This document shows positions 17,863-26,631 of a DNA stretch of 64,000 bases, in pieces; position 1 is the first letter of the stretch; every line of letters starts with the position of its first letter. The notes under the pieces are model-generated. The model saw only the letters and a program-made list of their open reading frames with translations. It was not told where the DNA came from and did not search any database. This DNA is from Paraburkholderia diazotrophica (GTDB taxonomy: Bacteria; Pseudomonadota; Gammaproteobacteria; Burkholderiales; Burkholderiaceae). The translations under genes were made by a program, and so were the position numbers. Location: contig NZ_FNYE01000015.1 in the NCBI RefSeq assembly GCF_900108945.1, positions 116,975 through 180,974 of the forward strand, given 5' to 3'.

Positions 17863-18297
17863 TCAACCGGCCACTGGCGGCACGACCCCTTTCTTGAGCA
17901 GCAGATTGCCGTAGGGCCGCGTCTCGCCCGTCTGCACAATCGCAAAGCCGGCTTTCGCTCGCGCGTAGAACTCATTGCGCGCTAGCCCCTCGGCTTCGGG
18001 GGCGCCGTGGAGCTTCAACACGCGCTGAAGGTCGAGCGTTGCGGGCGGAGGCGCGGACAACGGATCGATCGGCGTCATGATCCATGCGGCGCAGGGCACT
18101 GCCTCGTCTAGCGGGAAAAGACGCAGCACCTCGTTCGCGAGTTCCGCCGATGTGCAAGACGGCAACCGGATCAACTGACGCGCGTGAGAGGCTGCGGGGA
18201 AGTTGGCATCGACCAGCGCGATCTCGTCGCCGTGACCCATCGAGGCTAGCGTAAAGAGCAGATCCGGCGACAATAGCGGAGAGATTCCCTTTAGCAT
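17863..18297 (-). CDS. fucU: L-fucose mutarotase (RbsD/FucU family)
   Basis: The protein has 144 residues. The N-terminus MLKGISPLLSPDLLFTLASM followed by GHGDEIALVDANFP is the RbsD/FucU signature, and His22 is the conserved catalytic His. The C-terminal Tyr/Asn pair in RPYGNLLLKKG is also family-typical. FucU interconverts the alpha and beta anomers of L-fucose and its relatives, feeding the form used by the dehydrogenase or kinase. GAGGTG precedes the ATG. It is the last gene of a minus-strand operon with a sugar-acid dehydratase, a semialdehyde dehydrogenase, a transporter and an FAH-family enzyme. This points to D-arabinose/L-fucose-type sugars. Confidence 0.88.
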   Translation of the reverse strand: MLKGISPLLSPDLLFTLASMGHGDEIALVDANFPAASHARQLIRLPSCTSAELANEVLRLFPLDEAVPCAAWIMTPIDPLSAPPPATLDLQRVLKLHGAPEAEGLARNEFYARAKAGFAIVQTGETRPYGNLLLKKGVVPPVAG

Positions 18298-18378
18298 TTT
18301 CGATTCACCTCGTGCTATTTGATAAACCGGGTTTCAATCGGCATTCGGACAGCGCCCGAACGCCGACGAAAGCCAAAC

Positions 18379-19956
18379 TCAGGTGATAGCCCCGAGTTGC
18401 CAGGGCACGAACTCATTCTGTCCATAGCCATGCAACTCGCTCTTCGACTTCTCGCCGGAAGCGGTCGCGAGCATCAGCCGGAAAATCTCCTCGCCCAACT
18501 CATCGACGCTGCGTGTACCGTCGACGACCGCGCCGCAGTTCAGATCGATATCTTCCTGCTGCCGCTGCCAGAGCGCCGTGTTGGTCCCGAGCTTCAACGA
18601 TGGCGACGGCGCGCATCCATAAGCCGATCCGCGTCCTGTCGTAAAGCAGATCAGGTTCGCGCCGCCCGCAACCTGACCTGTGGCGGAGACGGGATCGTAG
18701 CCGGGCGTGTCCATGAACACGAGACCTCGTGCATCGACGTGCTCGGCATAGCGGTACACGTCAACCAGATTTGTCGTGCCGCCCTTGGCCACCGCGCCAA
18801 GCGACTTTTCGAGGATCGTCGTCAGCCCGCCCGCCTTGTTGCCCGCCGACGGGTTGTTGTCGAGACTCGCGTCCATCCGCGCGCAGTACGCTTCCCACCA
18901 TCGTATGCGGGCGATCAGTTTTTCGCCGACTGCCTGCGAGACGGCACGGCGCGTGAGCAGATGCTCGGCGCCATAGATCTCCGGCGTTTCGGAAAGAATG
19001 CCCGTGCCGCCGTGCGCGACGAGCCGGTCCACGGCTGCGCCCAAAGCGGGATTCGCGCTGATGCCCGAGTAGCCATCGGAGCCGCCGCATTGCAGGCCGA
19101 TCACCAGGTGACTTGCGTCGACGGCTTGACGCTGTACCTGATTCGCGTCGGCGAGCATGGCCTTGATCTGCTCGATGCCCGCGGCGACCGTGCGCGCGGT
19201 GCCGCCGCTGCTCTGGATCGTCAGCGTCTTCAGCGATGCGCCTCCTTCCAGTCCTTGCCCCTGCATCAGCCCGTCGATCTGGTTGGTCTCGCAGCCGAGC
19301 CCCACGATCAGCACAGCCGCAAAGTTCGGATGGCGCGCGTAGCCGCCGATCGTGCGCCGAAGCACGTCGAGTGCTTCGCCGTTCGCATCGATCGCACAGC
19401 CCTGGCCATGCGTGAGGGCCACGACGCCATCGACGTTCGGATAGTCGGCGAGCGCCTGCGGGTTGATGTCGCGCCGAAAGTGATCGGCGATCGCACGCGC
19501 GGCCGTGGCCGAGCAGTTCACCGACGTGAGAATGCCGATGTAGTTGCGCGTCGCCACGCGGCCATCGCTGCGGACGATGCCCTGAAATTGCGCGGGCGGC
19601 CTTATGTGCGCGGTCGGCCGGATGTCGGCGCCGAACGCATAGTCGCGTTCGAATGAACCGATTGCGAGGTTATGCGTGTGCACGTGCTCGCCCGACGCAA
19701 TGGCGCGCGTCGCGAATCCGATGATCTGCCCGTAGCGTCGCAAGGGCGCGCCCGTTTCGACAGCGCGAACCGCGACCTTGTGTCCAGCGGGAATCAGGCC
19801 GCGCACCGTGACGCCATCGCCCAGACGCATGCCCGCAACCAGCTGATGCCGCGCGATCACGACATCGTCAGCGGGATGCAGCCGGATGATGGGCTCCGTC
19901 GATGCGGCAAGCGTGGCAAGCGGTGCGCCCGCTGCAAATTCCGTGGTCGTAGGCAT
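18379..19956 (-). CDS. Sugar-acid dehydratase of the altronate/galactarate dehydratase (UxaA/GarD) family
   Basis: The protein has 525 residues. The start is at 19956, where GGAGG precedes the ATG and the ATG shares one base with the stop of the upstream dehydrogenase gene (TGATG). Residues 1-105 form an SAF domain (HNLAIG, His95). From residue 125 the UxaA catalytic part begins with GIVRSDGRVATRNYIGI, and LTHGQGC, GLGCETNQ and GLQCGGSDGYSG follow. The family dehydrates aldonic/aldaric acids to 2-keto-3-deoxy acids with Fe/Mn. The neighbours favour D-arabinonate or L-fuconate-like substrates; altronate and galactarate remain possible. Confidence 0.87.
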   Translation of the reverse strand: MPTTTEFAAGAPLATLAASTEPIIRLHPADDVVIARHQLVAGMRLGDGVTVRGLIPAGHKVAVRAVETGAPLRRYGQIIGFATRAIASGEHVHTHNLAIGSFERDYAFGADIRPTAHIRPPAQFQGIVRSDGRVATRNYIGILTSVNCSATAARAIADHFRRDINPQALADYPNVDGVVALTHGQGCAIDANGEALDVLRRTIGGYARHPNFAAVLIVGLGCETNQIDGLMQGQGLEGGASLKTLTIQSSGGTARTVAAGIEQIKAMLADANQVQRQAVDASHLVIGLQCGGSDGYSGISANPALGAAVDRLVAHGGTGILSETPEIYGAEHLLTRRAVSQAVGEKLIARIRWWEAYCARMDASLDNNPSAGNKAGGLTTILEKSLGAVAKGGTTNLVDVYRYAEHVDARGLVFMDTPGYDPVSATGQVAGGANLICFTTGRGSAYGCAPSPSLKLGTNTALWQRQQEDIDLNCGAVVDGTRSVDELGEEIFRLMLATASGEKSKSELHGYGQNEFVPWQLGAIT

Positions 19957-21551
19957 CAGATGGCCTCCGTGCAGGTGTCGACGGACATCGTGCCGCTTGT
20001 CGCTACGCCGTCGACGAGGCGTGGCAGGTTCCACGGATTCGCATCGCGCAAAGCGGGGGGAAGGCTGGCGTCGGGATAGTTCTGGTAGCACACGGGGCGC
20101 AGGAAGCGCTCGATGGCGGCGCTGCCCACCGACGTGCCGCGCGCATCCGTCGTAGCAGGATAAGGTCCGCCGTGGACGATTGCATCGCTCACTTCCACGC
20201 CCGTCGGATAGCCGTTGAAGAGCAGTCGTCCGACCTTGGTCTCCAGCGCCGCGAGCAACGCGGCTTGCTGCGCGAGATCGGTCCCGTTCGCGAGCACTGT
20301 CGCGGTTAGCTGGCCTTGCATCTTGTCGGCGAAGGCGACGAAATCGCGCTCGTCGTCGAGTTCGACGAGGATCGTCGAAGGACCGAATACTTCTTCTTCG
20401 AGCGCGTCGCCGCCGAGCAATGCGTCGCGCCCGGCAACGAACAGATGTCCGCCGACGCGTTCATCCTGCCCGGCCGCCAGCAGCGCTTCGACGCCCGGCA
20501 ACGCACGCAGTCCCGCCACGCCGCGCATGAAGTTGTCGCGACTGCCCGCGCCGAGCATCGGTTGCGGCGCGGTCTGTTCGAGCGCGTCGCGCAACGCCGC
20601 CTTGAACGTATCGAGCGCAGGCGAGCGCACGCCCAGCACCAGGCCGGGATTCGTGCAGAGCTGGCCGCAGCCGAACGTGACGGATGCCGCCAGTTCCCGC
20701 GCGATCTGCGCGCCACGCTCGGCGAGCGCCGAAGGCAGCAGAAAGACGGGATTCACGCTGGACATCTCAGCGAAGACGGGGATCGGCTCGGGCCGCGCCT
20801 GCGCGAGATCGAAGAGCGCGCGGCCCGCAGCGAGCGAGCCGGTGAAGCCCACGGCCTTGATCTGCGGCGCCTTCACGAGCGCCGCGCCCGTCGCGGCCGT
20901 GCCGTAGACCATGTTGAAGATGCCGGCGGGAAGGCCCGACTTCGCGACGGCGCGCATGATCGCGTCCGCCACGAGTTCGGATGTCACCATGTGGCCCGGA
21001 TGCGCCTTGACGACGACGGGACAACCGGCCGCGAGCGCCGATGCCGTATCACCGCCCGCGACGGAAAAGGCGATCGGGAAATTGCTGGCGCCGAACACGG
21101 CCACGGGGCCCACGGCGACGCGATATTGCCGCAGATCGGGACGCGGCAGCGGCGTGCGCTCCGGCTGGGCACGATCGATACGAACGTCGAGAAAATCGCC
21201 GCGACGAACCGTGGCGGCGAACATCCGCAATTGATTGCTCGTGCGCTTGCGCTCGCCTTCGAGACGCGCGACGGGCAACGCCGTCTCGCGATTCGCTTCG
21301 ACGATGAACGACGCGTCCAGCGCGTCGATTTCATCGGCGATCGCTTCGAGAAGCGCGGCGCGCACGGTCGGGCTCGTCGTGCGAAAGGTGGGGAACGCCT
21401 GCTGCGCCGCCTGTGCGGCCGCGGTCACTTCGGCTTGCGTTGCCTCGTGGAAGCTGACGGCATAGCGCTCGCCCGTGATCGCATCGATGCTGTGCAACGG
21501 GGTGCCGGCCGCATGGCGCTCTCCGGCGATGTAATGGTGTCCAAGGATCAT
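19956..21551 (-). CDS. Alpha-ketoglutarate semialdehyde (2,5-dioxovalerate) dehydrogenase
   Basis: The protein has 531 residues from the ATG at 21551 (MILGHHYIAG). Diagnostic stretches are FGASNFPIAFSVAGGDTASA, FTGSLAAGRALFDLA, PVFAEMSSVNPVFLLP and TFGCGQLCTNPG. The last contains the catalytic Cys, and the set is characteristic of the KGSADH group rather than general ALDHs. The enzyme oxidises alpha-ketoglutarate semialdehyde to alpha-ketoglutarate with NAD(P)+. It is the last step of Weimberg-type pentose and glucarate/galactarate routes. It starts 40 bp after the transporter gene and is translationally coupled to the dehydratase gene. Confidence 0.9.
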   Translation of the reverse strand: MILGHHYIAGERHAAGTPLHSIDAITGERYAVSFHEATQAEVTAAAQAAQQAFPTFRTTSPTVRAALLEAIADEIDALDASFIVEANRETALPVARLEGERKRTSNQLRMFAATVRRGDFLDVRIDRAQPERTPLPRPDLRQYRVAVGPVAVFGASNFPIAFSVAGGDTASALAAGCPVVVKAHPGHMVTSELVADAIMRAVAKSGLPAGIFNMVYGTAATGAALVKAPQIKAVGFTGSLAAGRALFDLAQARPEPIPVFAEMSSVNPVFLLPSALAERGAQIARELAASVTFGCGQLCTNPGLVLGVRSPALDTFKAALRDALEQTAPQPMLGAGSRDNFMRGVAGLRALPGVEALLAAGQDERVGGHLFVAGRDALLGGDALEEEVFGPSTILVELDDERDFVAFADKMQGQLTATVLANGTDLAQQAALLAALETKVGRLLFNGYPTGVEVSDAIVHGGPYPATTDARGTSVGSAAIERFLRPVCYQNYPDASLPPALRDANPWNLPRLVDGVATSGTMSVDTCTEAI

Positions 21552-21591
21552 CGAATTAAAACGTGGAAGTGAAATCTGTAGAGCGAGGCCG

Positions 21592-22929
21592 TCATGCCCT
21601 CTCGGACCCGGACGAACCCTGCTCGATCGCAAACGAACGTCGCGCCGCTGCGCCGATGGTCAACAGCAGGAGCACGCCGCAGCCGCCCGCGATCGCGAGC
21701 GCCAGCATGCCGGCCTGCTGGCTATGGAAGCCCGATTCGACTGCCGTTTTCAGCGTCGGCGCGAGAAAGCCGCCGAGATTGCCGAGCGCGCCGATCAGCG
21801 CGATACCGCTTGCTGCTGCCGTTCCGCTCAGATAAGCCGTGGGAAGCGTCCAGAACAGCGGTTGCACGACCACGAAGCCAATGGCGGCGACACAGAAGGC
21901 CAGCAGCACGGGGACGAGCTCGTGTCCGAGCGTCGACAGTGCGATACCCGTAGCGGCCATCACCAGCATCGCGATCGCGAATTGCCGATGTTTGCCGCTG
22001 GCATCGGCGATTCCCGTCACGACGCGCAGCGCGATCAGCGCACACAGCCAGGGAATCGCGGTTAGCAGACCGACTTTCAGACCGACGGCCGTGCCCGTCA
22101 ACTGGGAAAGGCGCGTCGGCAGATAGAAGATGACGCCGTAGACGCTGACCTGTATCGCAAAGTAGATCGCGACGAAGCGCATCACCTGCCAGTTGCGCAG
22201 CGCCGCGAGCGCGCTGGCGGGACCGTGTGCGACCTTGTGACGGTCTTCGGCGGCGATGGCTGCTTCGAGCGCGGCCTTTTCATCGGCGCTGAGCCAGCTC
22301 GCGTGACGCGGCTTGCTGACGAGATAGAAAAACGCGATGACGCCGACCACCGTCGCCGCGATCCCTTCGATGATGAACATCCATTGCCAGTTGTGCAGCC
22401 CGAGCTGACCGCCCATCACGTCCAGCAGCAGACCGGAGAGCGGGCTGCCCAGCACGAGCGCGAGCGGCAGGCCGAAGTAATAGACGCCGAGCGCCTTGCC
22501 GCGCTGGCTCGCCGGAAACCAGTAGGTCGAGTACAGGATCACGCCGGGAGAAAAGCCCGCCTCGGCCACGCCGAGAATGAAGCGCAGCAGGTAGAACGAC
22601 GTTTCGTTGTGGACGAACATCATCGCCGCCGACGCGAGGCCCCACGTCACCATGATCCGGCTCATCCAGACCTTCGCGCCCACGCGATGCATGATCAGGT
22701 TGCTGGGAATCTCGAACACCGCGTAGCCGATGAAGAAGATGCCGGCACCGAGCGCATACGCCGCGTCGCCGATGTTCGCATCGACCATCAGCGCCTGCTT
22801 GACGAAGCCGACGTTCGAGCGGTCGAGCATCGACAGCGCGAACATCAGCGCGAGGAACGGCGCCAGCCGGTTGCGCGCTTTCCTGATCGCGCTGGCGAGC
22901 GCGTCGTGATTTGAAGCCTGGGTCTGCAT
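21592..22929 (-). CDS. MFS transporter of the anion:cation symporter (ACS) family, sugar-acid type
   Basis: The protein has 445 residues and 12 membrane segments, with an AGGAGACAAACAATG start. Signature pieces are FALSMLDRSNVGFVK in helix 1, EIPSNLIMHRVGAKVWMSR (motif A region) and GVAEAGFSPGVILYSTYWFP in helix 4. These place it with hexuronate, glucarate and phthalate importers that use a proton gradient. Within this operon it most likely brings in an aldonic acid such as D-arabinonate or a related sugar acid. The ABC importer further right would bring in the free sugar. Confidence 0.87.
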   Translation of the reverse strand: MQTQASNHDALASAIRKARNRLAPFLALMFALSMLDRSNVGFVKQALMVDANIGDAAYALGAGIFFIGYAVFEIPSNLIMHRVGAKVWMSRIMVTWGLASAAMMFVHNETSFYLLRFILGVAEAGFSPGVILYSTYWFPASQRGKALGVYYFGLPLALVLGSPLSGLLLDVMGGQLGLHNWQWMFIIEGIAATVVGVIAFFYLVSKPRHASWLSADEKAALEAAIAAEDRHKVAHGPASALAALRNWQVMRFVAIYFAIQVSVYGVIFYLPTRLSQLTGTAVGLKVGLLTAIPWLCALIALRVVTGIADASGKHRQFAIAMLVMAATGIALSTLGHELVPVLLAFCVAAIGFVVVQPLFWTLPTAYLSGTAAASGIALIGALGNLGGFLAPTLKTAVESGFHSQQAGMLALAIAGGCGVLLLLTIGAAARRSFAIEQGSSGSERA

Positions 22930-23066
22930 TGTTTGTCTCCTGTGTCATGCAGGATGGTCGCTGTGCATGGCCACGTCATGCGTATCGATAGTCCGCCGAC
23001 GCGCGCGGTCGGTGGACGTACTTTGAAATGCGAGTGACGCGTATCGCGAGCTGCCAGAAGTCGAAT

Positions 23067-24281
23067 TCAGAGCGGCTTGCCGAGCAGTCCTCGTTGCGCG
23101 AGGTTGTTGATCAGCGCGCGCGTGCCGAACTGCCACGGCGCGATACGGTCGCTGCGGCCGACGCGGTTCACAAGCGTGCCGAGCGACGGCGTGGCAATCC
23201 GCACGATATCGCCTTCCTTGTGGGTGAAGCCGCCGCCGGGTGCATCGCGGTCTTCGACGGGCGCAAACAGTGTGCCGAGGAACAACATCGCGCCGTCGGG
23301 GTACTGATGGATCGCGCCGATCGTCTGCGCGACGAGATCGAGCGGATCGCGCGTGATCTGGTTCATCGAGCTCGTGCCGACCAGCACGAAGCCGTCGTCG
23401 CCCTCGACACGCAAGCCGATTTCCGCTTGCCGCACGTGATCGATCGAAAAGCTCTCGTCGAACAGACGCAGGAACGGACCGATGGCCGTGGACCCGTTGT
23501 TGTCCTTCGCCTTGCCGAGCAGCAGCGCGCTGCGTCCTTCGAAGTCGCGCAGATTGACGTCGTTGCCGAGCGTCGCGCCCAGTACCTCGCCACGGCTGTT
23601 GATCGCGAGCACCACTTCGGGCTCGGGATTGTTCCACTCCGATTTCGGATGCAAGCCGATCTCCGTGCCCGTGCCCAGCGCGGACAGCACGGGCGCCTTC
23701 GTGAAGACCTCCGCATCGGGACCGATGCCCACTTCGAGGTATTGCGACCACATGCCTTGCGCGATCAGCAGGGCCTTGAGTTCGCGCGCCTCGGTCGAGT
23801 CCGGGCGAATGCTCGCGAGGCTGTCGCCGACGAGCGCCTGGATCTTCGCGCGAATCTGCGCGGCGCCAGCGGGATCGCCCTTGGTCTGTTCTTCGATCAC
23901 GCGTTCGATCAGGCTGCCCGCGAACGTGACGCCCGCCGCCTTGATGACCTGGAGGTCGCAGGGCGCGAGCAGATGCGCCTTGGTATCGCTGCCTGTATCG
24001 CCTACGCTCGCGGGCGCGCCCGCAAGGATCGACTCGAGACTGCCGATCCAGCGCCCAGCGGCATTGCGCACCGTCGCCACCGGGTCGTCGTGTTCCAGCA
24101 GGCTGCTCATGGTCGGCGCGACGTCGGAAATGTCGAAAACGCCATCGGCGCGCAGCACGACCACGGCCGGGCCGCCCGGCGTCGTATCCGTCGGCGGCAG
24201 CCATGCGCGTCCGACCAGCGTGCCCGTGAAGCCGTCGTCGGGAAGCGTGTCCTTGATGTTCAGCACTAGCGGGGTAGTCAT
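23067..24281 (-). CDS. Fumarylacetoacetate hydrolase-family protein, likely 2-keto-3-deoxy-pentonate dehydratase
   Basis: The protein has 404 residues from the ATG at 24281 (GGAG upstream, MTTPLVLNIK). The FAH fold is seen in GTEIGLHPKSEWNNPEPEVVL, GNDVNLRDFEGRSALLL and IGPFLRLFDE, which carry the acidic metal ligands. The closest pathway relatives I know are XylX of Caulobacter and archaeal KdaD. These dehydrate 2-keto-3-deoxy-pentonates to alpha-ketoglutarate semialdehyde. The next enzyme of that route, KGSADH, is in the same operon, which supports the assignment. It is the first gene of the operon, divergent from a LysR gene. An alternative is a hydrolase acting on 2,4-diketo acids. Confidence 0.82.
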   Translation of the reverse strand: MTTPLVLNIKDTLPDDGFTGTLVGRAWLPPTDTTPGGPAVVVLRADGVFDISDVAPTMSSLLEHDDPVATVRNAAGRWIGSLESILAGAPASVGDTGSDTKAHLLAPCDLQVIKAAGVTFAGSLIERVIEEQTKGDPAGAAQIRAKIQALVGDSLASIRPDSTEARELKALLIAQGMWSQYLEVGIGPDAEVFTKAPVLSALGTGTEIGLHPKSEWNNPEPEVVLAINSRGEVLGATLGNDVNLRDFEGRSALLLGKAKDNNGSTAIGPFLRLFDESFSIDHVRQAEIGLRVEGDDGFVLVGTSSMNQITRDPLDLVAQTIGAIHQYPDGAMLFLGTLFAPVEDRDAPGGGFTHKEGDIVRIATPSLGTLVNRVGRSDRIAPWQFGTRALINNLAQRGLLGKPL

Positions 24282-24382
24282 CGTTATCTCCATGGATTCT
24301 TGTTGTCGCCCGGTCACCCGCCAGCATCGTGGCGGCGTACCAGTAGGTGCAAGGGTAAGGTGCAACGGTACGCGCGGCTCCC

Positions 24383-24402
24383 ATAAACATCCAATCGTTT
24401 AT
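24383..24402. promoter_or_regulatory. Inverted repeat between the LysR and FAH-family genes (likely LysR operator)
   Basis: ATAAAC (24383-24388) and GTTTAT (24397-24402) form a perfect dyad with an 8-bp spacer, the usual shape of a LysR-type T-N11-A box. It sits in the 146-bp divergent gap, and a second imperfect dyad (CGG...CCG) follows within 10 bp. Confidence 0.5.
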
Positions 24403-24427
24403 TCGGTAATATCGATTCCGTTTCGTT

Positions 24428-25408
24428 ATGAGTAAGGCGTGGTTTACCTGTATGGCCAAACATTCCGCTTCCGCCGTTCCGTCGGTGTCCGTGTTGACCC
24501 GATTGCGCTTCCGGCACCTGCAACTGCTGGATATTCTCGGGCGCACGCGCAACCTGCGCATCGCCGCCGAGCAGATGCACATCACCCAGCCCGCCGCGAC
24601 CAAGATACTCGGCGATACGGAAGCCATATTGGGCGCACGGCTGTTCGAGCGCCTGCCTCGCGAGATGCGCCCCACCGAACTCGGGACGTTTGCGTTGCGC
24701 TACGCGGGCGCTGCCGTCGCCGATCTCGGCAAGTTCGTGAACGAGCTGGATGCGTTGCGGATGGGCGGCCACGGTCATCTGACGGTCGGCGCGATCTCGG
24801 CGTCGGCGGCCGGGGTGGTGGCCGAGGCGATGCGGGATATCCTGCGCGAGCGCCCGCTGTTGCGAATCCGGCTCGTCGAGCAGAGTAGCGATCAGCTGGT
24901 CGTGTGGCTCGAGGAGAGAAAGATCGACATCATGGTTGGGCGCCTGACCGAACCGCATCATCAGGCGCTGTTCGATTTCGAGAAGCTGTCGCTCGAGCCG
25001 GTGTGGGTCGTCTGCGGCAAACGCCATCCGTTGCTGGGCCTCGCGAGGCCCGAAGTGGCCGATCTCGCCGGGTGGCCGTGGATTCTGTATCCGCCAGCGA
25101 CGGCTATCCGGCATCTGTTCGAGGAGACCGTGGCCGCGGCCGGAATCCGTTCGCTGGTCGGCATGGTCGAGACGCCGTCGATCTTCTCGGCGCTGGCGCT
25201 GCTGCAGACAACCGACATGCTGTCGCTTCAGCCGCGTGCGGCCGTCGAAAAGTACGTCGACGAAGGGTTGCTCGGGCGACTGGATGTACCCATCCGCCGG
25301 ACGATGCCGCACTATGGAATCGTCACGCGCAAGAACGAGCTGCTGTCGGAACCGATGCAGGCGTTCATTTCGATCTTGCGCTCGGTCGCGGAGAAGTCCC
25401 ACGCGTGA
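24428..25408 (+). CDS. LysR-family regulator of the sugar-acid operon
   Basis: The protein has up to 326 residues; an ATG at 24452 is an equally good start. The N-terminal helix-turn-helix is LRFRHLQLLDILGRTRNLRI then AAEQMHITQPAATKIL, followed by a LysR substrate-binding domain. The first helix LRFRHLQLLD is typical of GbpR/CbbR-like regulators, of which GbpR controls sugar uptake in response to arabinose, fucose and galactose. It is transcribed away from the FAH-family gene with a dyad in the shared gap, so it most likely activates that operon in response to a sugar acid or 2-keto-3-deoxy acid. Confidence 0.87.
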   Translation: MSKAWFTCMAKHSASAVPSVSVLTRLRFRHLQLLDILGRTRNLRIAAEQMHITQPAATKILGDTEAILGARLFERLPREMRPTELGTFALRYAGAAVADLGKFVNELDALRMGGHGHLTVGAISASAAGVVAEAMRDILRERPLLRIRLVEQSSDQLVVWLEERKIDIMVGRLTEPHHQALFDFEKLSLEPVWVVCGKRHPLLGLARPEVADLAGWPWILYPPATAIRHLFEETVAAAGIRSLVGMVETPSIFSALALLQTTDMLSLQPRAAVEKYVDEGLLGRLDVPIRRTMPHYGIVTRKNELLSEPMQAFISILRSVAEKSHA

Positions 25409-25519
25409 TGGCAACGCAGCGGCGCATTAACGGTGAGGGCGGCGCGTTTGTTGGTCGATGGCGCGCTGCACACGTTATTCACGCGCTCGAACGCGAAGAG
25501 CGTGCCGCAGCCCTCGCGA

Positions 25520-26548
25520 TTACACAGGCTCGTGTGTCGTCGCGTGGAGTGCGCCACCTGAAGCAAGAGGCTCCGGCGCATCGGCGGGAATCAGCGCATC
25601 AGCCTTCAATGCCGCCCAGAATGCCGACGGAATCGGCTCGGTCATTGCCGCGCAGTTCTGTCTGATCTCGCTCGCGTTCCTCGCGCCCGCGATTACGCAC
25701 GCGACCGCTCGCGGCGCATGCGTGAACTGCAGCGCGGCCGCCTTCAGGTCCACGCCGAAGCGCTCGCAGTGCGCGAGAAGTCTGCGCCGCTTGTCGAGCA
25801 TCTCCGCCGGCGCCTCCGCATATTCGAACGTCGTGCCGCCGACGAGCAGCCCCGAGTTGAACGGACCGCCCGCGACCAGTTGCACGCCGCGCGCATCGCA
25901 AGCGGGGATCAGCGCATCGAGCGCCGATGTGTCGAGCAGCGTGTATCGTCCTGCGATCAGAAACACGTCCGGGTCGACGTCGTTCAACGTCATCAGGCAC
26001 GGCTCGACCCGGTTGACGCCGAGCCCCCACGCGCCGATCACGCGTTGATCGCGCAGATCGCTCAGCGCCCGCATCGCGCCTTCGACGGCGATACGGTATT
26101 GTCGCAGCCAGTCTTCGCCATGCGCATCTTCGGCGACGTCGTGGATATAGACGATATCGATGCGATCGAGTGAAAGTCGCTTGAGACTCGCTTCGATCGA
26201 ACGGAGCACGCCTTGCGCCGAATAATCGAATTCGACGCGGAACGGCAGCGCGCCGACATATCCGTGCTGGACTTCGGGAACGGACGCATCGGGAATCAGC
26301 AGGCGCCCGACTTTCGTCGAGACGATGAATTCGTCGCGCGCACGATGCGCGAGCGCCCGGCCGAGACGCTGTTCGGAGAGTCCCATGCCGTAGAACGGCG
26401 CGGTATCGAAATAGCGCATGCCGGCTTCCCATGCCGCGCTCAATGTCTCTTCAGCCGCTTCTTCGCTGACGCGCGCGAAGAGGTTGCCCAATGGGGCCGC
26501 GCCGAAACCCAACGGTCCCGGCGGAATCAGGGCTTGCCTGTTGTTCAC
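25520..26548 (-). CDS. Aldo/keto reductase, probable sugar 1-dehydrogenase (L-fucose/D-arabinose/D-threo-aldose type)
   Basis: The protein has about 342 residues from a GTG at 26548 behind GCGAGG. An earlier start at 26605 has no ribosome binding site. The AKR tetrad is visible: Asp and Tyr in YFDTAPFYGMG, Lys in STKVGRLL and His in IVYIHDV. The order LGFGAAPLGNLF ... FDTAPFYG ... GEDWLRQYRIAVEGA is that of D-threo-aldose/L-fucose 1-dehydrogenases and pyridoxal 4-dehydrogenases. It would oxidise the free sugar to the lactone, the first step for the acid-degrading operon nearby. A lactonase gene is not visible here. It lies between the LysR gene and the LacI regulator. Confidence 0.82.
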   Translation of the reverse strand: MNNRQALIPPGPLGFGAAPLGNLFARVSEEAAEETLSAAWEAGMRYFDTAPFYGMGLSEQRLGRALAHRARDEFIVSTKVGRLLIPDASVPEVQHGYVGALPFRVEFDYSAQGVLRSIEASLKRLSLDRIDIVYIHDVAEDAHGEDWLRQYRIAVEGAMRALSDLRDQRVIGAWGLGVNRVEPCLMTLNDVDPDVFLIAGRYTLLDTSALDALIPACDARGVQLVAGGPFNSGLLVGGTTFEYAEAPAEMLDKRRRLLAHCERFGVDLKAAALQFTHAPRAVACVIAGARNASEIRQNCAAMTEPIPSAFWAALKADALIPADAPEPLASGGALHATTHEPV

Positions 26549-26631
26549 GGATTGCCTCGCAAGGTTGTTATAGGTCCCGCTCGCCGCGCGTATGCGCCGA
26601 CTCATACCGACTCATGCCGCTTCATGTCGAA

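Noticed and set aside
18319..19656. Long plus-strand frame opposite the UxaA-family gene
   Set aside because: It is antisense to a clearly recognised gene and has an Arg/Ala/His-rich composition typical of GC-rich shadow frames.
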